Assembly: GCF_032271945.1 (NCBI RefSeq) | Contig: NZ_CP130319.1 | Location: forward strand, 3,925,001 to 3,989,000 | DNA: 64,000 nucleotides | Direction of reading: 5' to 3' | Origin: Paenibacillus sp. MBLB1832 | GTDB lineage: Bacteria; Bacillota; Bacilli; Paenibacillales; NBRC-103111 | In this document: positions 48,871 to 58,598 of the stretch, piece after piece | How positions within the stretch are numbered: position 1 is the first letter of the stretch | Layout of the letters: each line of letters starts with the position of its first letter | Position numbers and translations under genes: made by a program | The notes under the pieces: generated by a model | Database searches by the model: none | What the model saw: the letters and a program-made list of their open reading frames with translations, nothing else | What the model was told of the DNA's origin: nothing

Positions 48871-50793
48871 TTAGTTGGTACGGCCTCGCAGGACGCCAGT
48901 AGGGTCGCTCTTACGATACTCGCCAGTCCAAGGAGTCTCGTAAGATGGCGTATTCACGTATCTTCGCATCGAAAGCTTCAGCTTGGCACCGCTGCCGCTG
49001 GCCAATTTCACATGCAGCCATTTGCTGTCTAAGACGCCCTGTCCACACAGATCGCCTTGGGCATTGTACATCTCATATCCGGTAAACTGGTGCTCCCCGA
49101 AGCTGCCTGCCTGAATGATGATTTCCCTGGACTCAAACTCCGATACATTGATCACTGTCAGCGTCATGTTATCATCTGACAAAGCATCTACCAATGCAGC
49201 GACATCCTGTGGAAGTCCCGGACGCCTCACGATACTGTCATAATAACGCACCCTTGCGTGCTGAAGTCCCCCATGAGATATGTGCATAGGGGCGCCTAAT
49301 GTCATCTGCAGCAGTCCTTCATAATAAAGCGGACAGTATTCCTGCCATTGGTGAATACTGTTTGGGTGATTCCAATCCCAACTGAATGGATCGCCTTTTG
49401 GAGAACGCATTTTTTCCAATTGTTTGGCGATTAACTCCAGATTTTGCTGCAAAATTTGCTCAGGGTATCCTGTGTTACGGCCTCGCATGAACAAATACCA
49501 TGGGATCGTATTAGCAATATAATGCTTTGTATCCTTGCCCGTCTTCCGGTTACCACCAGAAATGATAGGTATTTCGATATTCGAATAAATCTCGTTATAG
49601 GGAATACGATCTACTCGGGCCGCATCCTCCTCAGCCATCGAAATTGTCCAGAGGAAAACCGGGTACGTGGGACGCGGAACGCGGTAGTCCGTCCATCCGG
49701 CATCAAAATGCTTATGCGGTGTATGCCACCTGCCTTCGATTTCACACCCTAATTCCCAGTTGCGATCAAGCTGTTGACGGGCCAGGTCAAGCTTTTGCTT
49801 ATCCCCAGTCAGCAGCACGGCATTCATCGAAGCATTCAATATCGGCTCTATGATCGTCATGAAGCCATGCGGCCAGCGCCAGCCATAGTAACCGCCCCAC
49901 CATTTGCCATCGTTATACTCGCCAATCTTACCGGTAAGACCGATATTATCAGGTGTAATCCCGCCGTTCTGCTGAGTTCTCTCTTCCCAAGCCTGCAGAT
50001 AATCAAGAACCCACCTCGCGTAATGCTCGTCGCCCGTGTATAGGTAAGCGTTAGTAACTAGACCCGTCGCATTCAGATTTAGCGGCACATCCCCCTTAGC
50101 CTTCCGTTCATTCATACGCTTGATAATTTCCGCGTACACCTCGTCGTTGGACCAAGGACACTGCCCGCTTGCAAATTCAACTCCAGGAATATCCTCGAAT
50201 GGCGCGAGATAGTTATCCAGTACGCCCCGATGTGTACACCAGTCCTCCTCTGTCATTTCGAAGCGCGGACCCTTGCTGCCAGTGATTGGTGATCGAATCA
50301 GCTCCAGCTCCTGATCATAATTACCAACCTCTGCGTTACGTCCCGTATACAGATTGGCAAAGCGTACAGCACGTTGACGATTTTTCAGTGCATGCGGATC
50401 AGATAACCCTTGGAAGTAGAAATACAAACTGCCCTCTCCATGATGCATCCAATCGTAATACGCATCAAATTCCTCATGAATCTGGCCATATTGCGTCCAC
50501 TGCCATGTCACCGCTTCGAACATCAGTCGTGATAAGCGCAGCACCTCTTCGCTCCCACCTAATGCATACAGTAAGGACAAATTCATGAAGGCCTCGTACG
50601 GATCGTCAGATCCATCCATGCCCGGCCAATCCTCACGCCAGATCAGCGTTCCATCCTCCCTTGTGTATCGCTGGACATATTCGATAGCTGCACGGTTTAA
50701 TGTGTCAAAGAGCTGTCGCTCCATCAGTGCCCAACTCGGAGGCGACCAACGCTGCTCCACTGTAATCGTTTCTGCTAAGACGAACTTACTCAC
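48871..50793 (-). CDS. unrecognised 640-residue protein, paralogue of the 36618-38549 product
   Basis: Same unrecognised family as the 643-residue protein at 36618-38549, with about 60% identity by eye and all conserved blocks intact (DWPGMDGSDDPYEAF, YYDWMHHGEGSLYFYF, DWCTHRGVLDNYLAP, VPLNLNATGLVTNA, GKWWGGYYGWRWPHG, MHISHGGLQHARVRYYD). Soluble, no signal peptide; predicted toroid plus small C-terminal sheet. Start GTG with AGGGAGGG upstream. It lies directly downstream of the semialdehyde dehydrogenase gene (75-base gap) in the Weimberg-like cluster. This second context strengthens the case for a catabolic role on an oligosaccharide or sugar acid. Confidence 0.75.
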   Translation of the reverse strand: MSKFVLAETITVEQRWSPPSWALMERQLFDTLNRAAIEYVQRYTREDGTLIWREDWPGMDGSDDPYEAFMNLSLLYALGGSEEVLRLSRLMFEAVTWQWTQYGQIHEEFDAYYDWMHHGEGSLYFYFQGLSDPHALKNRQRAVRFANLYTGRNAEVGNYDQELELIRSPITGSKGPRFEMTEEDWCTHRGVLDNYLAPFEDIPGVEFASGQCPWSNDEVYAEIIKRMNERKAKGDVPLNLNATGLVTNAYLYTGDEHYARWVLDYLQAWEERTQQNGGITPDNIGLTGKIGEYNDGKWWGGYYGWRWPHGFMTIIEPILNASMNAVLLTGDKQKLDLARQQLDRNWELGCEIEGRWHTPHKHFDAGWTDYRVPRPTYPVFLWTISMAEEDAARVDRIPYNEIYSNIEIPIISGGNRKTGKDTKHYIANTIPWYLFMRGRNTGYPEQILQQNLELIAKQLEKMRSPKGDPFSWDWNHPNSIHQWQEYCPLYYEGLLQMTLGAPMHISHGGLQHARVRYYDSIVRRPGLPQDVAALVDALSDDNMTLTVINVSEFESREIIIQAGSFGEHQFTGYEMYNAQGDLCGQGVLDSKWLHVKLASGSGAKLKLSMRRYVNTPSYETPWTGEYRKSDPTGVLRGRTN

Positions 50794-50868
50794 CAGGATA
50801 TCCCTCCCTTAATTTCATGTGAACAAATGGTTAGTCGAATGCTCTGTGGAAGCATCGCGCTATCGGTG

Positions 50869-52335
50869 TCATCCCTTGATAAATACAGTCTTAATCGATG
50901 TAAAGAATTCGATTGCCGCTTGACCCTGCTCTCTTGAGTGCGAGCTGGACTGCTTCGTACCGCCGAATGGAGCCTGAAGTTCCACCCCAGCGGTCTCCGA
51001 ATTAACACGAACTAAGCCGGCATCCAGGTCCTGGATGAAGGTAAGCATGTTTCCGATGTTCTGTGTGAATACGGATGCACTGAGACCAAATTCGGTGTCG
51101 TTGGCTAGAGCGATGGCCTCCTCGAAAGACTCGGCGCGAATCAATGCAAGCACTGGACCGAAAATCTCCTCCTGTGCAATCCTCATCCGTGAGCTAACAT
51201 TTCCGAAGACGGCTGGTTTGACAAAGTACCCTTTCGTTAGTTGCGGCCCCTCGGCACGAGATATTGAGCCAAACATCAGCTCAGCCCCCTCTTCTAGGCC
51301 TTGCTGGATGTAAGAGAGTACTGTTGTTAACTGCTGTTCATTGGCACAAGGCCCCATCCAGGTTCCGGCGTCCATTCCGTTGCCTATGGTAATGCCTTCA
51401 AGCTTAGCAAGCAGCCTTTTCTTAAACGCCTCATATACCTCGTTCACAATAATGACTCTGCTTGTCGCTGTACATTTCTGGCCTGAAGAGCGAAGTCCTC
51501 CGCTAATGGTCGCATCAACAGCTAGATCCAGGTCCGCATCCGCCGCAATGATGATCGGATTTTTGCCGCCCATTTCCAGCTGATACTTGGCCCCCCTAGC
51601 TAAGGCTGCCTGCGCTACACGCTTGCCTACCTGGTTGGAGCCTGTGAAGGTAATTCCGTTCACATCGGGATGCTCCGCCAAGCCTTGGCCGACCAATGCA
51701 CCACTTCCGGTAACCAGATTGACTACACCGGCAGGAAGGCCTGCTTCTGCGAAGCATTCGACCAGCTTCGCTGCAGTGACGGCCGTCTCTTGTGCAGGCT
51801 TAAGCACAACAGTATTGCCATAGATCAGCGCCGGCGCCATTTTCCAAACCGGAATCGCTACAGGAAAATTCCATGGCGAGATCACTCCCACGACGCCAAG
51901 CGGCACACGAGTCGTCAACATTAGCGCTTCACTATCCGTGGAAGGAATGACATCGCCGATCCTGCGCATGCCTTCTCCTGCGTAGTAGCGTAGAATAGCA
52001 ATTCCGCGTGCTGTCTCTCCCTTTGCCTCGGCAAATGTTTTGCCCATTTCACGCGTCATTGTCTCCGCAATTTCTTCTAGTCGTGACTCTAGAACCGCTG
52101 CCGCCTTGATCAGCAACTCCCCTCTAGCACTTCCTGCCAATCGACGCCAAGACTTGGAGGCATCTTTGGCAGAAGCTACCGCACGGTCCAGATCCTCCTT
52201 AGTCGATAGCTGAACGTATCCCACGATCTCATTAATATTCGCTGGGTTCAGGCTTGCTGCCGTGTTCCCCGACCTAGAGGGCCCCCAGCCCCCATCAATA
52301 TAGTTAAGATATGTTTTTCCAAGCTCAATAGCCAT
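50869..52335 (-). CDS. 2-oxoglutarate semialdehyde dehydrogenase (YcbD/GucD type)
   Basis: The 488-residue aldehyde dehydrogenase shows N156 (SPWNFP), E254 (LEMGGKNP) and C288 (GQKCTA). It strongly resembles B. subtilis YcbD, including [21 protein letters not shown] and the C-terminal SSSHSREQG. YcbD-type enzymes oxidise 2-oxoglutarate semialdehyde to 2-oxoglutarate in glucarate and pentonate catabolism. Here it directly follows the KdaD-like dehydratase gene, whose product is this semialdehyde, completing the Weimberg end. The start has GAGGGG rather far upstream (14 bases). Confidence 0.9.
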   Translation of the reverse strand: MAIELGKTYLNYIDGGWGPSRSGNTAASLNPANINEIVGYVQLSTKEDLDRAVASAKDASKSWRRLAGSARGELLIKAAAVLESRLEEIAETMTREMGKTFAEAKGETARGIAILRYYAGEGMRRIGDVIPSTDSEALMLTTRVPLGVVGVISPWNFPVAIPVWKMAPALIYGNTVVLKPAQETAVTAAKLVECFAEAGLPAGVVNLVTGSGALVGQGLAEHPDVNGITFTGSNQVGKRVAQAALARGAKYQLEMGGKNPIIIAADADLDLAVDATISGGLRSSGQKCTATSRVIIVNEVYEAFKKRLLAKLEGITIGNGMDAGTWMGPCANEQQLTTVLSYIQQGLEEGAELMFGSISRAEGPQLTKGYFVKPAVFGNVSSRMRIAQEEIFGPVLALIRAESFEEAIALANDTEFGLSASVFTQNIGNMLTFIQDLDAGLVRVNSETAGVELQAPFGGTKQSSSHSREQGQAAIEFFTSIKTVFIKG

Positions 52336-52372
52336 TAATCTGACAGTCCCCTCTATTTATTATCTTGCACTG

Positions 52373-53251
52373 CTATGCGGATTTCACAATATTAACAAGC
52401 GTTCCGATACCGGAAATCGCAATTTCGATTCGATCACCCTCGGCAAGACTAAATTCATTTGGCGGAACGATACACGTGCCTGTAAGCAATATGGTTCCAT
52501 CCATAATTTCGTTGTCACGCGTAAGAAAGGTCACAAGCTCATCCAATCTACGCTTCAACTGCCCTGTTGTGGCATGGCCCTCCGTCACTAATTTATCGTT
52601 ACGGAAAATCCGGCAACTAATTTGAAATGCGTATGGGTCCTCCACTGTGTCTGCCAATCGAATCGCAGGTCCGATGGAGCAGGACCGCCGCCAAATCTTT
52701 GCCTGAGGCAAATACAGCGGATTCTCTCCTTCAATATCGCGACAGCTCATGTCATTGCCAACGATATAGCCTATCACATGCCCATGGCGGTTCAGAACCA
52801 ATCCGAGCTCTGGCTCCGGAATTTGCCAAAAGGAGTCACTTCGAAGGGAAACATAACCATTAGGACCTACGGTACGGGCTGGTGTTGATTTCAGAAAGAT
52901 CTCAGGACGGACCGCATCATACACCTTGTCATAAAACGTGGTCATATCCATCCTGCCCTCAGTTGCCTCATAGTTACGTGCTTCTTTGCTTCGCTCATAG
53001 GTCACGCCAGCCGCCCAGACCTCAGGCGCTTGCACCGGCTGCTCCAATCTCAGCTGTGTCCAATCTGCTGCTACGGGACCTTGCCCTTGAATCTGCTTCT
53101 GGGTAAGTGCAAGCAAGGTGATCCCTTGCTCCTCTGCAGCTTTCACAAGATCAAGAAAGTTAAGGCCTTGAAGCGGATAAGCCTCTGTTTCTCCTGGTAC
53201 GGCGGCCATTTTCCTTTCGCCTGCTCCGTTCAAATAAGCGATGATTCTCAT
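52373..53251 (-). CDS. 2-keto-3-deoxy-pentonate dehydratase (KdaD/XylX type, FAH fold)
   Basis: The 292-residue protein is a fumarylacetoacetate-hydrolase-fold enzyme. It carries the pattern GVTYERS, the metal ligands E146, E148 (PEPELGLV) and D167 (GNDMSCRD), and GENPLYLPQAKI, at the same spacing as in Sulfolobus KdaD (E143, E145, D164) and similar to Caulobacter XylX. Those enzymes convert 2-keto-3-deoxy-D-arabinonate or -xylonate to 2-oxoglutarate semialdehyde. This is the key diagnostic enzyme of the Weimberg route. AAGGAG precedes the ATG. The exact pentose cannot be deduced. Confidence 0.8.
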   Translation of the reverse strand: MRIIAYLNGAGERKMAAVPGETEAYPLQGLNFLDLVKAAEEQGITLLALTQKQIQGQGPVAADWTQLRLEQPVQAPEVWAAGVTYERSKEARNYEATEGRMDMTTFYDKVYDAVRPEIFLKSTPARTVGPNGYVSLRSDSFWQIPEPELGLVLNRHGHVIGYIVGNDMSCRDIEGENPLYLPQAKIWRRSCSIGPAIRLADTVEDPYAFQISCRIFRNDKLVTEGHATTGQLKRRLDELVTFLTRDNEIMDGTILLTGTCIVPPNEFSLAEGDRIEIAISGIGTLVNIVKSA

Positions 53252-53313
53252 AGTGATTGCGACTCCTTACATTGTTTTATAAGCTTTCTTAATATAAAAA
53301 ACTAGGGTAACTA

Positions 53314-54816
53314 CTACTTGATATTATTTTCTTTCTTATATATCTCCGTTGCCTGTTCGATCCACTTCGTACCGCCGGCATCCATATATTTTTTCTTATA
53401 ACTTTCATACATCTGGTCTAAATTACCTTTTGAGGTGACGGCACTGGCAACGAACTCTTTTACAATGTCCGTCATGATCTTCCCTTGATTCAGCTCAACT
53501 TCTGGAATTTGGCGCAAATGTGGGTCTTTTAGTGTATTGTTCAGGGCGACTTGGATCCCTTCCTTGGTCACGTCATTAAAGTTCTGGAACTCCATTCCCT
53601 TCACACGATACATCAGGCCATAATAGATGGCTACACCTTGATCTGCAATCTTCGCGGGATCCGTGTAAGGCTCCAGCTTCTGACACTGTCCATTCACCAT
53701 TTTATAATGCGTACCTTCCAATCCGCAGAAGATCAATTGGTCGCCCTCAGGAGAAATCAGGTAGTCCATTAGCTTCATGGCTGCAGTCGGATTTTTGGAT
53801 TTGGAAGTAATGGAAACAAATGGTCCATCTTCATTGTATTTCTTGATTTGACCACCGATGCCGCCTGTTCCTTTAATAACAGTATAAGCGAATACTGGCT
53901 TAGGATTCTCGGTATAGCGTGCCAGCCAGTTCTGGGTCGTACCCGGCGGCTGGAAATTGAAGCTTCCCATATTTCCCGTCCAGAGCTTCGTGTACTCAGG
54001 AACACCTTTGATCGTTGAAAACTCTGGTTCGACAAGCCCTTCATTATAAAGCTTGTTATAATACTTAATGGCATCTAGAAACCCGGGCTGTAGTATCGCT
54101 GGCAATACTTTTCCATCGATATATTGTCCTCTCTCCCGGTTCCAATCCATAGAGATACCAAAGGCACCGAAAATATGATTGAAGGTGTTTGGATAATCCA
54201 GTGTTAAACCAAGTGGAATCGTATCCTGTTTCCCGTTGCCGTCAGGGTCCTTTTCCTTAAACGCTTTAAGAGCGATGTAATATTCCTCCAGAGTACCAGG
54301 CGTCTTCAATCCGAGCTTATCCATCCAGTCTTTACGTATCGCTAGGGATTCTCCACCGATGTCTCTGGCCTGCGGAATACCGAACACCTTCCCATTCACC
54401 GTAGCTGCACCCTTCAAATAGTCACCTTTATTCTCAAGAATGTGTTTGCCGTGCTGCTTCAATAAGTCGTCTAATGGAATGATCACATTGTTATTTGCCA
54501 TTTCCACAAGCTTGGATGGGCTGTCATAATAAATGATGTCAGGTAGGTCGTTGCTGGCAATCATCGTATTCAGCTTGGTTTGGTATTCACTGCTTGGTAC
54601 CCAAATCCACTTGGCTTGGATTCCTGTGCGTTTAGCCAACTCTTGATTGATCGGATTATTGTCCTCATAGTTGATATCACGAATGGACATGATGGTGACG
54701 GTTGGCGTTTCTTTTGACGCCGAGGCGTCTGTATTAGCTGTATTTGCAGCTGAACAACCCGTTAATCCTACTATCATCATACTCAATGCCGTGCTCAGTA
54801 ATTTCAATTTACTCAT
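53314..54816 (-). CDS. extracellular solute-binding lipoprotein, second of the cluster
   Basis: The product (about 500 residues) has lipobox IVGLTGC, then an LplA-like solute-binding fold (SNDLPDIIYYD, FNFQPPGTTQNW, ISPEGDQLIFCG). It is about 70% identical by eye in the core to the lipoprotein at 59707-61224 but has no permease next to it, so it probably docks onto the same permeases with altered ligand preference. ATG 54816 overlaps the lactonase stop by eight bases and has AGGGGG eight bases upstream; the ATG at 54822 is too close to that site. Confidence 0.85.
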   Translation of the reverse strand: MSKLKLLSTALSMMIVGLTGCSAANTANTDASASKETPTVTIMSIRDINYEDNNPINQELAKRTGIQAKWIWVPSSEYQTKLNTMIASNDLPDIIYYDSPSKLVEMANNNVIIPLDDLLKQHGKHILENKGDYLKGAATVNGKVFGIPQARDIGGESLAIRKDWMDKLGLKTPGTLEEYYIALKAFKEKDPDGNGKQDTIPLGLTLDYPNTFNHIFGAFGISMDWNRERGQYIDGKVLPAILQPGFLDAIKYYNKLYNEGLVEPEFSTIKGVPEYTKLWTGNMGSFNFQPPGTTQNWLARYTENPKPVFAYTVIKGTGGIGGQIKKYNEDGPFVSITSKSKNPTAAMKLMDYLISPEGDQLIFCGLEGTHYKMVNGQCQKLEPYTDPAKIADQGVAIYYGLMYRVKGMEFQNFNDVTKEGIQVALNNTLKDPHLRQIPEVELNQGKIMTDIVKEFVASAVTSKGNLDQMYESYKKKYMDAGGTKWIEQATEIYKKENNIK

Positions 54817-55720
54817 TGCCATTGCCCCCTAAATGATTATTTATTTCCTTAAACTTGTAGCTAGGCTGTCCCTTGACGTTCATCTGAAGTCGGAATAGGT
54901 TTCCCGCATGCGGCTGATCCTTCAGTTCCAACTCTGTTTGCCTTCCTCTTGCGGTCGTAATATACAGCTCATTCAACTCGGGACCGCCAAACACACAAGA
55001 CGTACACAGCTGCACAGGCAGTTGCACCTCTTCCAAGCATTCTCCCTTATAGGGGTTCCATCGGGATACACGGGAACCGCCCCAATGAGCAATCCACAAC
55101 ATCCCTTCCTCATCGACGGTCATGCCATCCGGAGCGCCAGGCTCAGGAATGACAATCTCCGTGACAACCTTCCCCAAGCTGCCCGTTAATAGCTCATACT
55201 CATAGGCAACAACTTTCATGGTCGGAGTGTCGATAAAATACATCACCGACCCGTCCGGGCTCCAGCCAAGTCCGTTGGAAATCGTAACCTCAGTAAGCAT
55301 GCGATGAATGCTCAGGTCGGGATCTAACCGGTACAGTGCGCCTGCCCTCGGTGATTGGTCCATCGACATAGTTCCTGCCCAGAGCCTCCCTGCCGGGTCA
55401 CACTTGCCGTCATTGAATCGGTTGCGGGGCAGGTGCGCCTCGGGAGCCGCCAGCCTTGACATCAATTGACCGTGTTCATCAACAGCATAAATCCCATCCT
55501 GAAGCGCAACAACCAAGCCGCCGCAATCACGGGAAACGACAGTGCCCACGTACTGATCGAACTGCAGGGTATCGTTGCGCCCTGAGGCCGGATGGAAGCT
55601 GTGCACCTTCTGCCCTAGAATGTCCACCCAATTCAGCAGTCCGTTTTCAGCATCCCAGCTGGGACCTTCTCCAACAATTGCTTTTTCTTTCAGCACAACC
55701 TCGAGTTTCACAAGACCCAT
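54809..55720 (-). CDS. SMP-30/gluconolactonase-family sugar lactonase
   Basis: The roughly 300-residue six-bladed beta-propeller has GEGPSWD (metal ligand E), NRFNDGKCDPAGRLW, SNGLGWSPDG and GAPDGMTVDEEG, all typical of SMP-30 lactonases such as XylC. It should hydrolyse a pentono- or hexonolactone to the aldonate, the step between an aldose dehydrogenase and the sugar-acid dehydratase. The start is uncertain: ATG 55720, GTG 55711 (AAGGCGG nine bases upstream) or TTG 55735. It overlaps the downstream lipoprotein gene, indicating coupling. Confidence 0.85.
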   Translation of the reverse strand: MGLVKLEVVLKEKAIVGEGPSWDAENGLLNWVDILGQKVHSFHPASGRNDTLQFDQYVGTVVSRDCGGLVVALQDGIYAVDEHGQLMSRLAAPEAHLPRNRFNDGKCDPAGRLWAGTMSMDQSPRAGALYRLDPDLSIHRMLTEVTISNGLGWSPDGSVMYFIDTPTMKVVAYEYELLTGSLGKVVTEIVIPEPGAPDGMTVDEEGMLWIAHWGGSRVSRWNPYKGECLEEVQLPVQLCTSCVFGGPELNELYITTARGRQTELELKDQPHAGNLFRLQMNVKGQPSYKFKEINNHLGGNGNE

Positions 55721-55747
55721 CCGCCTTTTCTTCAACTTTGCTGGGTG

Positions 55748-56509
55748 TTACCCAAGGAATACGCCGCCATCTACTGGTATATCTGCACCATTGATCCATG
55801 ATGCTTGAGCAGTTGTAAGGAAATAGATGACTTCCGCAATTTGCTCGGGCTGTGCCGTTTTGCCATCAAACTCCGTTTGCCTAAATCGAACTGCCCCTTG
55901 AGCTTCATTACCTTCCTTCTGAATGAACCATTCCTGCAGCAGAGGTGTTCTCGTACCTCCGGGCATAACAGCATTCACGCGGATACCATCTTCGCGCAAT
56001 TCCTTAGCCAGTCCCCGAGTCATATGATTTAGCGCTGCCTTAAGGGAATCGTATACCAGATTGTTAGCTGCATTCCTAATGGCATTCATCGAACTAACGT
56101 TGATCACAGTCCCCTTACTTATTCTAAGCATGGGCAGAGCCTGCTGCGTAAGAAAAAAAGGAGCTTTTACGTTGACTGCAAATAAATGATCCCAGTCCTC
56201 GGGTACGATCTTATCTATGTGTTTATTGCATATCGCAGCCGCACAGTTTACAAGAATGTCCAGCCGATTCCATCTGTTCTGTACACGGCTGATGATCTGT
56301 CCAGGAGCAGAAGGATCCGATAAATCAGCAGGCAGGAACATAGCCTCCCCACCTAATTCCTGGATAGCTTGAACCATGAGCATTCCTTGCTCGCTGTCAA
56401 GCCCCGTTAATGCTAACCTGATTCCATGCTCCGCGAGCTTTAGGGCGGCGGCCTTCCCGATTCCGCTAGTTGCCCCAGTGACTAGAGCAACCGGCCTATC
56501 CACGGACAT
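55748..56509 (-). CDS. short-chain dehydrogenase/reductase
   Basis: The 253-residue SDR has TGATSGIG near residue 11, NCAA in place of NNAG, a conserved serine (NVSSMN) and YDSLK as the catalytic YxxxK, and ends DGGVFLG. It overlaps the stop of the beta-helix gene by 14 bases; GGGAG lies nine bases before ATG 56509. Next to an UxuA-like gene it could be a fructuronate/mannonate reductase, or it could be the pentose 1-dehydrogenase feeding the lactonase directly downstream. Confidence 0.85.
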   Translation of the reverse strand: MSVDRPVALVTGATSGIGKAAALKLAEHGIRLALTGLDSEQGMLMVQAIQELGGEAMFLPADLSDPSAPGQIISRVQNRWNRLDILVNCAAAICNKHIDKIVPEDWDHLFAVNVKAPFFLTQQALPMLRISKGTVINVSSMNAIRNAANNLVYDSLKAALNHMTRGLAKELREDGIRVNAVMPGGTRTPLLQEWFIQKEGNEAQGAVRFRQTEFDGKTAQPEQIAEVIYFLTTAQASWINGADIPVDGGVFLG

Positions 56510-58589
56510 CCTGAAGCACTCCCTTCGGGACTCGGCTGCGAGGACCAGCATCGCTTAGGTCAAAGGGACGAAATCCTATCCGGATCGCGGGCGAGTCGTC
56601 CGTAAGCTCATACTCGCCGTTAACCAAATCCTTAAATCCAGGATCAGCCACGATGGAATTTCGATCATAGCCCAGACTCTGCCATGCATCCAGTGTGAAG
56701 ACAGGCACACCGTGCTTTCCTTCCTTAAGGCTGCCGGTGGCGTCCTCCGTATGCCAGAATAGGTTCAAGTCGGCATACAGATTGTGCTTGCTGTAATCAC
56801 ATGCATAGCCTCCAGCGAAGTAATGCTTGCCTTGCGACAGCACGATATTGCGCTCGAAGGTCAAGTTGTTATGCGGATAAGCATTGCTCAGCGCTACAAC
56901 GGCGTTGCCTCCCGAATACATAATATTGTTGCGAACGATATTTTCCTTGCCGTAATGCTGATGGAAGATGGTGTCGTTACAGCGATAGGCAATATTGTTC
57001 TCTATGATGATATAGGAGCTGCCGGCATCCAAATAAATAGCCCAGCCTCCATAATGTTCACATTCGATATCATGGATCACATTTCCGCGCACGTAGGTCC
57101 CTGGCTGAACGCCTAGCAGGTAAATCCCACCCATGTCACTCAGCACCTTTTGGCCCAAATGATGGATATGATTCTTCTCGATGAAGTTTTCCTTCGATAC
57201 GCTCTCCGAGAAAGACCATACCCAGCCGCAGGAAATACCTGAATAGTACAGATCATGGATATGGTTATGAGCGACTCGGTTTCCATAAGAATGCTTAAGC
57301 AAGATCCCAATACTGCTCATATAGATGAGGCCGCAATGATGGATGTGATTATCGGTAATTTGGTGCCTGCCATTCCTAAGCGACACAGCACCATACGCAT
57401 CTGTTCCTCCGACTTTTACACCCCCGCCTCCCAAGTCATACAACCTGTTGCCGACTACCTGTGTTTCGAAGCAGCCCTGTCCAAGCTCTATCGCATAGCC
57501 GCCACAGTGGCGAACCTCGCAATCGATGAGACCACAATCTATCGTACCCTCAAAGTGTAAGGCAGCAGAGACCATGTGCGCCCCCTGAACCGATCCGGCA
57601 TAATCAATGTCCGGACTTAAGAAGGATCGCTGCGGTGGGGTGAGATCCTGCAAATTGACGATGCCATGACGGTGAGCGGCATGCTCGAAGACCAAGCCTT
57701 GGAATGTAATACGCTTTATATATTTCCTTTCAGCCGCATCTCCCTTTAGACTGATTAGCGTTTCCACATAGGGGGCATATACCTCCAGCTGATCCAACTG
57801 CTCCCCCTCCATAGGCAAATAATAAAGCTTCCCTGTCTTACTGTTCACATACCACTCGCCAGGCTCCGTCAATGCTTCGAATACATTCTCAACATAATAC
57901 TTGGCGAAGCGATGATTATCTTCATGCTTTAGGGCAAATATACTTTTCTTGCTGCAGCTGACATATCGCTCTTCCTCCTGGAAGGAACGAACCGGCAAGC
58001 GTTCTTCGATCCAGTGATGCAGAACAACAGCCTCGATATCCTCTGCATTGGACCAGTTCTGAAAATCCCCTTCCTTACAGATGAATCCCCAGGTTCCATC
58101 GAACAATCCGACCGTCTCATCGAATCCCGGCACATCCTCGATCCAATAATATCCCTGCTTCGGAAGACGCGGGCGTTCCCTTCTGGATCCATTAACGAAC
58201 AGCTGCTTAAGCTGCCAACCCTCATATTTCACCTCGAGAACATAGGTCACCCACACCTCCTTCCCATTCAATGTCTCCTTTTGCCACCCTTGAATTCGTT
58301 TGCCGCCATCAATAATAGGCGTTTCTCCTGGATAGGCTTGGAAGCTGACGCCGCCTGCATCCTGTTCTGTGAAAGCAAGGGTATGACGGAAGGAGTACCT
58401 GCCCTCCCGCAGGTAGACCGTGATTTCATCGGTTGGGCTGGTATTGCAGCGAATCTCCGCTGCTCTTGCCTTGGCCTTGTATACGGAAGCAAGCGGGCCA
58501 TCCGTTTGATTTTCATTCGGCTCGGACAGTGTTCCTGACCAATGGTCGTTACCCTTTGGCGAAACAAATAGCGCTATTTGACTGTTCAT
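56496..58589 (-). CDS. GH141-like right-handed beta-helix protein
   Basis: The 697-residue protein starts ALFVSPKGNDHWSG and has many beta-helix coils with N-x-I/H-H motifs (ITDNHIHHCG, VAHNHIHDL, IEKNHIHHLG, VRGNVIHDI), plus WAIYLDAGSSY and QHYGKENIVRNNIMYSGG. These resemble GH141 enzymes (alpha-L-fucosidase and xylanase). It lacks a signal peptide, so it acts on imported substrate. AAGGAGGG precedes the ATG. It lies between the UxuA-like gene and an SDR. Family assignment is by motif pattern only. Confidence 0.7.
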   Translation of the reverse strand: MNSQIALFVSPKGNDHWSGTLSEPNENQTDGPLASVYKAKARAAEIRCNTSPTDEITVYLREGRYSFRHTLAFTEQDAGGVSFQAYPGETPIIDGGKRIQGWQKETLNGKEVWVTYVLEVKYEGWQLKQLFVNGSRRERPRLPKQGYYWIEDVPGFDETVGLFDGTWGFICKEGDFQNWSNAEDIEAVVLHHWIEERLPVRSFQEEERYVSCSKKSIFALKHEDNHRFAKYYVENVFEALTEPGEWYVNSKTGKLYYLPMEGEQLDQLEVYAPYVETLISLKGDAAERKYIKRITFQGLVFEHAAHRHGIVNLQDLTPPQRSFLSPDIDYAGSVQGAHMVSAALHFEGTIDCGLIDCEVRHCGGYAIELGQGCFETQVVGNRLYDLGGGGVKVGGTDAYGAVSLRNGRHQITDNHIHHCGLIYMSSIGILLKHSYGNRVAHNHIHDLYYSGISCGWVWSFSESVSKENFIEKNHIHHLGQKVLSDMGGIYLLGVQPGTYVRGNVIHDIECEHYGGWAIYLDAGSSYIIIENNIAYRCNDTIFHQHYGKENIVRNNIMYSGGNAVVALSNAYPHNNLTFERNIVLSQGKHYFAGGYACDYSKHNLYADLNLFWHTEDATGSLKEGKHGVPVFTLDAWQSLGYDRNSIVADPGFKDLVNGEYELTDDSPAIRIGFRPFDLSDAGPRSRVPKGVLQDVRG

Positions 58590-58598
58590 ATACCCTCC

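Noticed and set aside
52373-53251. Reading the FAH-fold enzyme as 2,4-diketo-3-deoxy-L-fuconate hydrolase
   Set aside because: The GVTYERS and GENPLYLPQAK motifs and the E146/E148/D167 spacing fit KdaD/XylX-type dehydratases better than fuconate hydrolases.
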